NCBI RefSeq assembly: GCF_051622035.1
Contig: NC_135361.1
Location: 28,451,205-28,515,204, forward strand
DNA length: 64,000 bases
Direction of reading: 5' to 3'
DNA from: Arctopsyche grandis
Lineage: Eukaryota > Arthropoda > Insecta > Trichoptera > Hydropsychidae
Shown here in pieces: positions 58,501-64,000 of this stretch (position 1 is its first letter; each line of letters starts with the position of its first letter). The translations under genes were made by a program, and so were the position numbers. Under the pieces are notes generated by a model. The model had not been told where the DNA came from, ran no database searches, and was given only the letters and a program-made list of their open reading frames with translations.

Positions 58501-58879
58501 GGACATGTCTCAGTGCGTCCAGTCCCAACAATATGGGATCCTGGATATCCGCCACCGCTACGTTCCACGGAAACTTTTCGCCCTGCAGATTAAGGGTCAC
58601 CCGTATCCATCGGTGGATCTTGATGGTTTGGCCCGCCGCTTGCCGCGCTCTGCTGTAATGGCCCTTCACGACGGTGTAATCTTTAGGAGAGATCTTCGCG
58701 AACAGTTCCGGGTTGATCACCGTGATGCACGCCCCGGTGTCCCCCACCATTCGACACGGCACGCCTCCAATCTCTCCTTTCACGACAAACGAGCCGGCCG
58801 TGCCGCTGCCGTCCAGTTTTTTCACTCCGGGTGTTTTGCGTGCACCGGTGATCGGTCTGACCCGTAACAGGCCGATCAC
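55565..58879 (-). CDS. pol: Pol polyprotein: protease, reverse transcriptase, RNase H, integrase
   Basis: Counted from the GTG at 58879 (1104 codons; translation probably enters from gag by frameshift). Protease: DTG at 47-49. Reverse transcriptase: TLDLQSGFWQ at 307-316 and YLDD at 369-372. RNase H: D516, E559, D584, D627. Integrase: zinc-binding H756, H763, C793, C796, and DDE residues D825, D885, E921 with the 35-residue spacing. A GPY/F module (WEGPYTIVTKL) follows at about 1061. No chromodomain or env is seen. Domain order with integrase after RNase H defines Ty3/gypsy. All catalytic residues are present and there is no frame break, so the protein may be functional. It makes cDNA and integrates it in the nucleus. 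Confidence 0.96.
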   Translation of the reverse strand: MIGLLRVRPITGARKTPGVKKLDGSGTAGSFVVKGEIGGVPCRMVGDTGACITVINPELFAKISPKDYTVVKGHYSRARQAAGQTIKIHRWIRVTLNLQGEKFPWNVAVADIQDPILLGLDALRHVRATFELGGEEKCIIRGVQREKGKKNAPAVKSIRGEVPHPKITALLERADILPEEKRRLETMIRENRKAFARDEKDQGRTTKAVHTIDVGDAKPMKQPPRRIPLARKEEVRAMIDDLLKQGAIEPGHGPWASPVVPVAKKDGSLRMCVDYRKLNTVTKIDSHPIPRIDDTFDQLNGASYFSTLDLQSGFWQVPVAPEDREKTAFVTEFGLFQFKVMPFGLCNAPATFVRLMTKVVGDISNVLVYLDDIIVHSKTYDEHLVHLNNVFERIQAAGLKLNADKCRLCCREVEFLGHRVSAEGISTDPKKVQTVRDWTTPKTQTQMRSFLGLATYYRKFVRNFAEIAKPLHQLTEKGREFKWTPTCEQAFEKLKEALTTTPIMSYPQPGERYVLDTDASQHSIGAVLSQVQGGVEKVIGYFSRTMNKPEQNYCVTRKELLAAIKAIQHFHHYLSGSKFTLRTDHSALTWLKNFKRPEGQLARWLEILGQYNVTIIHRPGIKHGNADALSRRPCTEECPKCSRAETTDQENDSARTEPVEPAEPEARVALVGILPNEMTNSTIDKIVEWKNAGTRPPWETVSAEEQELKILWTQWDALEVEGGKLYRRWENTAGTRHTKQLVVPTEKIPEIMWEMHNAPTGGHFGINKTYRNVRQKYYWPTCRIDVTQWCERCAQCGAHNGPHRRNRGALQPYLSGTPLQRMAVDILGPLPATERGNRYILVAMDYFTKWPEAIPLPNQEAETVADALVEQVFTRLGVPNELHSDQGRNFESKLFRQALDRLGVHKTRTTPYRPQSDGMVERLNRTMRAHLTKFVNDEQDDWDTLVPHFLMAYRAAQHDATGASPAAMMYGRELRMPADLLYGGPPPDSEPQDPHRYTTKLTEGMAKVHRFARAHLRMQNSRMKTRYDVRRTEPAYETGDRVWLYNPAKTPGLSPKLQSLWEGPYTIVTKLSDVVYRIRREFDGSNRLMVVHLDRLARYKAVEY

Positions 58880-60033
58880 TGCTCGTTTCCCGAAGCCGCC
58901 TCCTCCTCGTCGTCTTCATCCTCGTCGTTCGTTGGCTCTAGCTTCCGGACCCTCTTCTTGCGGCACAACCGGCTAATGTGTCCCGTTTGTCCGCAGTTCC
59001 AACACGTTGGAGTGGTAGTGGCTGGTCGCGCTGTCTGGTCCGATGACACCCATCGTGGGGGTCGCACGGCCGGTCGAGATGGTCTGAACGCTCCCGCGTC
59101 GGGACGTACTGTTCTCGACGTTGGTTGTGCCGACCGTTGTTCCTTCGCTTCGAAGATGACGGCTTGTCGTGTTGCGTCGGCTCTGGTTATCACGTCCGCT
59201 GTAGTCGGGGTGATCCGGAGCGCGCCAAGTTTGGCCCGTAGACTGGGGTACGTGAAGGAGTTCGCCGCTATGCACACGGTCATGCGTTCGACTGCTTCGG
59301 CGTTCGTGTGGACGCCCTCCAGCATGTCTTCGCAGAGGGCTCGTATCGCGTCTACGTGGTCCGCGGCTGGTTCTTCCGCACTCCATCTTCTCTGTTCCGC
59401 TGCCGCATGGCATGCAATCGGTGTGCCCTGTCTTCTGAAACGTTGTGCCAGCTCTTCCGTCAATTCGTCGTAGCTCAGCGTCGATGGCAGCTGACTGGCG
59501 AAAATGGCGGCCGCACCTCGGAGTTGGCAGCACAGTCGGTCCTCCAGGTTCGTCGTCTCCTTGTTCAGCCGTGCAGCAAACTCGAAGTGGTTGAGGAAGT
59601 CCTTCCACCGTTCAGTACCGTCGAACGTGGTGTATTCGTACCGGTGGGAATGTTGCCGCACCCCGTACGTGTCTCGCTGTGTGGTCCGCCTGTCCTCGTA
59701 ACATACCTCTGATCTCCTCGGTGGTTCTGGATGTACGTCGGCTTTCGGCTGCGTTGGTGTCGCAGACTTCTCCCAGGACTGCAAAAACGTGGCGAAGGTG
59801 TTTTGCAGGGACTGGACCTGCTCTTGGCAGCTCGCCATTCCCTGGCTTAGCTCCTTGTAGCTCGGTTCCGGTGTCCTTGGCACCCGGCTCCTCGACACCC
59901 GGCTCCTCTGCTCCTCCCGTCTCCGTCCTCCGTTGCTCGGCTCCCCAGGGCTTTGTTCTCGATTCGGCTCCATTTCTTCCGGCAGCGATGAAGACCCCGA
60001 ATCCGCACCTTTGTGGCTCCTTGTCTCAACCAT
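58876..60033 (-). CDS. gag: Gag capsid/nucleocapsid protein
   Basis: 385 residues from the ATG at 60033, only 4 nt after the primer-binding site. The N terminus is charged and disordered. A capsid-like region occupies about 130-290 (FDGTERWKDFLNHFEFAARL; QLPSTLSYDELTEELAQRF). A CCHC zinc knuckle CWNCGQTGHISRLC lies at about 344-357, then a basic run and a strongly acidic tail (DEDEDDEEE). Forms the particle and binds element RNA. The stop TGA at 58876-58878 overlaps the pol frame. Confidence 0.93.
   Translation of the reverse strand: MVETRSHKGADSGSSSLPEEMEPNREQSPGEPSNGGRRREEQRSRVSRSRVPRTPEPSYKELSQGMASCQEQVQSLQNTFATFLQSWEKSATPTQPKADVHPEPPRRSEVCYEDRRTTQRDTYGVRQHSHRYEYTTFDGTERWKDFLNHFEFAARLNKETTNLEDRLCCQLRGAAAIFASQLPSTLSYDELTEELAQRFRRQGTPIACHAAAEQRRWSAEEPAADHVDAIRALCEDMLEGVHTNAEAVERMTVCIAANSFTYPSLRAKLGALRITPTTADVITRADATRQAVIFEAKEQRSAQPTSRTVRPDAGAFRPSRPAVRPPRWVSSDQTARPATTTPTCWNCGQTGHISRLCRKKRVRKLEPTNDEDEDDEEEAASGNEQ
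58885..58891 (-). other. Candidate -1 ribosomal frameshift site GGGAAAC
   Basis: In the gag frame the heptamer reads G GGA AAC, the X XXY YYZ form. It lies two sense codons before the gag stop. Slipping back one base gives GGG AAA CGA, which enters the pol frame exactly. Confidence 0.75.
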
Positions 60034-60037
60034 GTAG

Positions 60038-60055
60038 ATCCCACTTCTGACACCA
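60038..60055 (-). other. Primer-binding site, tRNA-Leu type
   Basis: On the element strand TGGTGTCAGAAGTGGGAT starts 1 nt after the 5' LTR. It is complementary to the CCA-tailed 3' end of a eukaryotic tRNA-Leu as I recall it (...CCCACTTCTGACA-CCA). The isoacceptor cannot be settled here. Confidence 0.75.
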
Positions 60056-60056
60056 G

Positions 60057-60353
60057 TGAAGAGTATTCAAAGGTAAGTGGAGTCAGGTCGAGGTACAAGA
60101 AAACACGCAGGCAGGTTCCAGTTCTTTATTGCTGCTCGTCCGGTGGAGGTCAGGATCCGAATGCCACCGATCGAGAGCGTACCGTTCTTATATCATAGAG
60201 CGCTCAGCGCATACACGTTTATGACACGTCAACAAGTACAGTCATTGGTCAAGGAGTCGGGTGTAGCCATTGGCCACAACGCCCGACTCCACCATTGGTC
60301 GGCGTCACCATGACGTCACCGGTCCACGGGGCGTCTCCCTATGCAACGCTACA
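60057..60353 (-). repeat. 5' LTR of the gypsy element
   Basis: 297 bp, apparently identical to 55144-55440. The shared 78-residue plus-strand frame inside each LTR is a shadow. A TATA-like or CAAT-like promoter must lie in the U3 part; CCAATGG motifs occur several times. Confidence 0.95.
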
Positions 60354-60546
60354 ATACAAATAATAAAAATCATAAAAATTACAAAAAAAAACATCATAAA
60401 AAAAAATAATAAAAATCATAAATAAAAAAAAAAAACATAAGAAAATAATAAAAATCATAAATAAAAAAAAACATCATAAAAAAATAATAAAAATCAAGTA
60501 AAAAATATGTACACAAAATAAAAACAAAGAAATAAGATTGAAAAAT

Positions 60547-61375
60547 TTATATCGTGCTATTTAGGATGTGTTCCACCAACTCAACATAACTGGCATCGAA
60601 TAGGTCCAAGTATTGTGCCAGTAAGTTAAGGAGTCGAACAGCTCTCGAGAGGGGGGAGTTCATGAGCACGTTTGATTTAGCCCTAATTGGTAAAAATATA
60701 TCATGTTTTCTTAAAACTCTACGATTTTCCGGGGCCCAGAATTTTAGTTTCTCCAGGATAGTGGGATTGTGAATCTCTCCTCTAAGTAATTTTACGAAAT
60801 GTTTCCCAAGAAATAAATCTCTTCTCTTTGCCAGGGAGTTGAAACCCAAAGATCCCAAGACAAAGGCACTAGGGAACAGATATGGATAAAATCCAAATGT
60901 TTTCAGATATAAAAATCTAAGGAATTTCCTTTGGACTCGTTCCAACATTAGAGAGTAACGAAGTTGATAGGGAGACCATATAATGGAGCCAAACTCGAGC
61001 ACACTGCGAACTAATGTACAATATAAGAGACGAATGGCAGTGAGCCCTAGTTCAGACGAATTACGGATTACGAATCCAAGGATTTTTGTTGCCCTATCAC
61101 AGATATTCTCAATGTGAATGTTGAAACTCCAACTATTTTCGAAGACTATTCCCAGATCAGATATAAATAATTCTCTCTGAAGAAGAGAATCATGAAATTT
61201 ATACGGATATTTAATAGGAGAACGAGAACGAGAGTACGAAATGACCCGACACTTTAGGATATTGAAGGGAAGTTTATTAACATTAGCCCATTCATAAATA
61301 GAATTCAAATCCTCTTGCAAATAAAGAGCGTCAGGTAAATCAATTATTCTCTTATAGATTTTTAAGTCATCCGCA
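60547..61375 (-). pseudogene. LINE ORF2, C-terminal part (after the frameshift)
   Basis: From about 61375 on the - strand: SKFLLYADDLKIY (active-site YADD), EDLNSIYEWANVNKLPFNIL, KCRVISYSRSR, HIENICDRATKILGFVIRNS, RLLYCTLVRSVLEFGSIIWS and VQRKFLRFLYLKTFGFYPYL, ending at 60547. It is the same protein as 61362-63380, out of frame by a small deletion just before the YADD motif. Confidence 0.88.
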
Positions 61376-63380
61376 TATAATAAAAATTTAGAATGGTGAA
61401 TAGAAGATTGAATAATATTAGGAATAATAAAGGGCCAAGATTTGATCCTTGGGGAATCCCAGAAGTGGCAACATACTCATAAGAAAAGCAACTCCCAAAC
61501 TTAACGAATTGACGTCGATCCTGTAAATAAGAAATAAAAAGACCAACAAGATTATAAGTAAATCCAATAAAACTTAATTTACTAACCAAAATTTTATGAT
61601 CAACTTTATCAAACGCCTTCTCAAAATCAGTATATATTACATCCATTTGATTATTACAATCCAAAGTGCTGGTTATGTCATTAGAGAAACATAACAAGTT
61701 GGTAATAGCTGATCTGGCCGGACGAAAGCCATGCTGCTGATCAATGAGCATACTTTGAAAGTGATTAAAAATGTATCTGTGTAATATTACCTCAAACATT
61801 TTGGCTGGCGCTGACAAGATAGTTATTGGTCTGTAGTTCCTTACACAAGATTTATCGTCCTTCTTATGAATAGGAGTTACTTTAGAGCATTTCCATAAAT
61901 TGGGGAATGAAGAGTTCCTTAGAATTAAATTAAAAATGAATTTTAAAGGTTCTAAGAGACTAACCTCACATCCTTTTAGGATGTAATTAGGGATGGAGTC
62001 AGGACCGGAAGAATAAATATTTTTTAACTTTAGAAAGCCATATTTCAGATCGGAAGAGTCAAGATGATTAATCGCTAAAGTGGGGAAAGTAAATTCCGAG
62101 TCATTGGTAGGTTCCATGGAATCAGTAGGATTATTGAAAACTGATTTAAAAAAGTCGGCAAATCCATTAGCAATGTTTTGATCACCCTCTAACAATCCAG
62201 AATCATTGTACATAATGGTCGACTTTACACGATTTACACGTTTAGAATTGATGAAGTTCCAGAATTTCTTAGGGTTTTTAACTATGGAACTTTCACAATC
62301 AACTACATAAACATTATATGCATTATTAATTAATTTCTTAATTTCCGTACGTAAAATACGGAAATTATTTAAGATAAGAGGATTGCTCGATTTCTTCCAG
62401 AGTTTATGTGTTTGATATTTACTTTTTAAGAGATTAATAATTTCTTTAGTAAACCAAGGCGGATAAATCCTTTTACTCGTCACTAATCCTTTCAACCGAA
62501 AACAATCATTAAAAATAGAATATATAATGTCATAGAAATTAGAGAGGGCCAAATTAACATCTTTGCACTCATAAACTCGCTCCCATTGACAATTACAAAG
62601 AATATCATTTAAATATTTGAAATCAACATTTGTAAATAACCATCCATTTAGGACAGAGGTATTAAGACAGTTATTTATTAAACGAAGTGAGGAATAAGTT
62701 ATAGTTAATTTTAAATGAATATCAAGAGCAGGATGATAGCTGTCTTCAGGAACCAAGGAATCAACTGAATTTGAAATAATAATATTCTGACAATCTAAAT
62801 TTGTTAATAGAAAATCCAACATGGAATTATTAAAATAGTTTCGAATAGTATTAATTTGTTTTAAGTTGAATAAAGATATAAAAAAATTAAGGTCATCAGG
62901 AAAACAGTTAGAAGAATTCAGATTAAAATCTCCAGATATAAAAATGCGACCATTACTAAAATGTGAATAATTAGATATAATTAAATCAAAAAATCGCTTA
63001 TAAATATTTGGTGGAGATCTTGGTGGAAAATAAATAGTACATATGTATATAAAAAAAGGAATGTTAACAAATCTTAGTTTTAGCCATACACATTCATGAA
63101 TGTCCTCAAGATGACTAAGTCTTTCAACCGAAATAATATTTGTATTTTTAACTGCTAGAAGAACACCACCACCTCTGGCAGATCTATCATGGCGATATAT
63201 ATTGAAACTGCTGTCAAGTACTTCGGCATCATGTACAGATGAGTTTAGCCATGTTTCAGTAATAGCAAGGACGTCAATAGATCTAGAAGCGGCGTTGTTG
63301 TAGAATTCCTTGAGTTTTGTATTTAAACCCCGCACATTTTGATAATAAAGTTTAATGTTACGGGTCACGGGTTTGGGCAA
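61362..63380 (-). pseudogene. LINE ORF2: endonuclease and reverse transcriptase N-terminal part
   Basis: Apurinic-type endonuclease near the start: KLYYQNVRGLNTKLKEF, AITETWLNSS, RSARGGGVLLAV and FISGDFNLNSS. Then a linker and RT: SGPDSIPNYILK, CVRNYRPITILSAPAKMFEV, QQHGFRPARSAITNL, VIYTDFEKAFDKVDHKIL (catalytic D) and SGIPQGSNLGPLLFLILFN. The frame then leaves the expected course and stops. The YADD motif resumes in another frame at about 61375-61340. The one visible break lies at about 61400-61410, so the element is probably inactive. The start overlaps the end of ORF1 by about 23 nt. Confidence 0.9.
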
Positions 63381-64000
63381 TCGGTTTCGAAGAGATTTTT
63401 TTGAGAAATAACCATTCTCTTATGCCAGTACCTATAGGCCAAAATTCAGGATTGATAATTATATTAAAAGTTTCAGTATCTACACTAATTTTAAATGACG
63501 AGCACATGTCAGTTTTAGCAACCTGAGAAACGTTGATTCTTTTATTTTTAATTTTATTTAATATGAACTGTTTCACAGTATCACAAGTGCAGTTATTTGC
63601 CAAATTAAAAACGTGTACATTCTTCAATTTCGGAATAGTGGCCACCTGTAAAGTTTTATCAGGTGCTCCAGATCCACGAGTGTATGGCAGTCTCCCGGAA
63701 GAAGTCCCAGCGACCTGACTGAACGAATTTGAAGGATCTACAGTAGAAGCAGAAGCAGGAGCACAAGAGACAGGAACATAATCAGATGTTGAAGCAGAAG
63801 CTGATGTAAGTGTAGTTGAAGATGAAGATGGCAGAGGTGAAGCAGTAGAAGATAGCGCTGCGACCTGACTGTAAGATTTCGCAGGTTTTATAGGAGAAGG
63901 AGGAGAAGCAGAAACAGAAACAGTAGAAGCAGAAACAGTAGCACACCCAGGAGTAGATGCTGAAGCTAAAGCAGACGCGAGTGAAGTTGAAGCTGAATAA
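63358..64000 (-). CDS. LINE ORF1 protein, partial (5' end outside the window)
   Basis: Open on the - strand from the window edge to a stop at 63358, at least 213 codons. The N-terminal part seen is Ser/Ala/Thr/Pro-rich, with two copies of a (Y/F)SQVA motif (KSYSQVAALSS and NSFSQVAGTSS). The C-terminal part has VHVFNLANNCTCDTVKQFIL and SFKISVDTETFNIIINPEFW followed by P-x-G. It matches the W-P-x-G fold region of the ORF1 at 45831-46844, although there the Ser-rich part comes after this region, not before it. Predicted nucleic-acid-binding partner of ORF2. Confidence 0.75.
   Translation of the reverse strand, partial: YSASTSLASALASASTPGCATVSASTVSVSASPPSPIKPAKSYSQVAALSSTASPLPSSSSTTLTSASASTSDYVPVSCAPASASTVDPSNSFSQVAGTSSGRLPYTRGSGAPDKTLQVATIPKLKNVHVFNLANNCTCDTVKQFILNKIKNKRINVSQVAKTDMCSSFKISVDTETFNIIINPEFWPIGTGIREWLFLKKISSKPIAQTRDP

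Larger units (their letters stand above)
55144..60353 (-). mobile_element. Complete Ty3/gypsy LTR retrotransposon
   Basis: 5210 bp bounded by two 297-bp LTRs and ATAC duplications at 55140-55143 and 60354-60357. Order on the - strand: LTR, tRNA-Leu primer site, gag, pol (protease, RT, RNase H, integrase), purine tract, LTR. There is no env. Both frames are uninterrupted and the LTRs look identical by eye, so the insertion is recent and may be active. Confidence 0.95.
55061..64000 (-). mobile_element. Jockey/CR1-type LINE, interrupted by gypsy, open at the window end
   Basis: Read on the - strand: ORF1 (from beyond 64000 to 63358), ORF2 (63380 to 60547, one frameshift), an A-rich 3' UTR (60546-60354), the gypsy insertion, then the last part of the 3' UTR with hairpin 55095-55133 and a (TAAAA)n-like tail at 55061-55083. 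The gypsy duplication ATAC lies within the 3' UTR, so the LINE was present first. It in turn interrupts the SINE at 54780-55060. Confidence 0.85.

Noticed and set aside
55700..59700. Many plus- and minus-strand frames of 60-240 residues in the gypsy region
   Set aside because: Shadows of gag and pol in a GC-rich coding region.

Overview
The window is nuclear DNA of an insect, very rich in transposable elements. It holds one clear host gene: a nine-exon odorant receptor (7tm_6 family) on the + strand at 24834-30471. A receptor family confined to insects, intron-exon structure, very AT-rich intergenic DNA, Helitrons, a long tRNA-derived SINE, LTR solos and jockey/CR1-type LINEs all fit an insect. 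I cannot name the order from sequence alone.

Layout. 1-8.3 kb: two long (TA)n tracts, an internally deleted PIF/Harbinger element with TIRs and TTA duplications, a 1.5-kb Helitron (2742-4252) whose interior is a GC-rich hairpin array, tRNA-derived SINEs, and a 5'-truncated LINE inserted in one SINE. 8.6-24.8 kb: degenerate repeats, a jockey-type reverse transcriptase remnant, more Helitron, SINE and LTR copies, and one possible secreted-peptide exon at 17264-17527 (weak). 24.8-30.5 kb: the odorant receptor, with a SINE and LTR remnants in intron 1 and a MITE in intron 7. 30.5-41 kb: SINEs, solo LTRs, two Helitrons, a 101-bp-arm inverted repeat inside a duplicated segment. 41.7-46.9 kb: three minus-strand LINE pieces, one an ORF1-bearing, internally deleted element with apparent target duplications. 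46.9-55 kb: mostly unexplained AT-rich DNA with a hAT-type MITE. 55.06-64.0 kb: a minus-strand jockey/CR1-type LINE running off the window end, interrupted by an intact-looking Ty3/gypsy retrotransposon (55144-60353) with apparently identical LTRs and a 4-bp target duplication.

How the parts relate. The SINE and several LINEs share a 3' hairpin: about 20 nt of loop is conserved while the paired stems differ, as expected if the LINE machinery mobilises the SINE through an RNA fold. Nested insertions give relative ages (SINE, then LINE, then gypsy; Helitron, then LTR). The strongest candidates for something undescribed are the Helitron carrying some 28 GNA-triloop hairpins, the SINE/LINE tail hairpin, the ORF1-only LINE derivative, and a 272-bp insertion with an 18-bp duplication. 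Copy numbers and identities were judged by eye.
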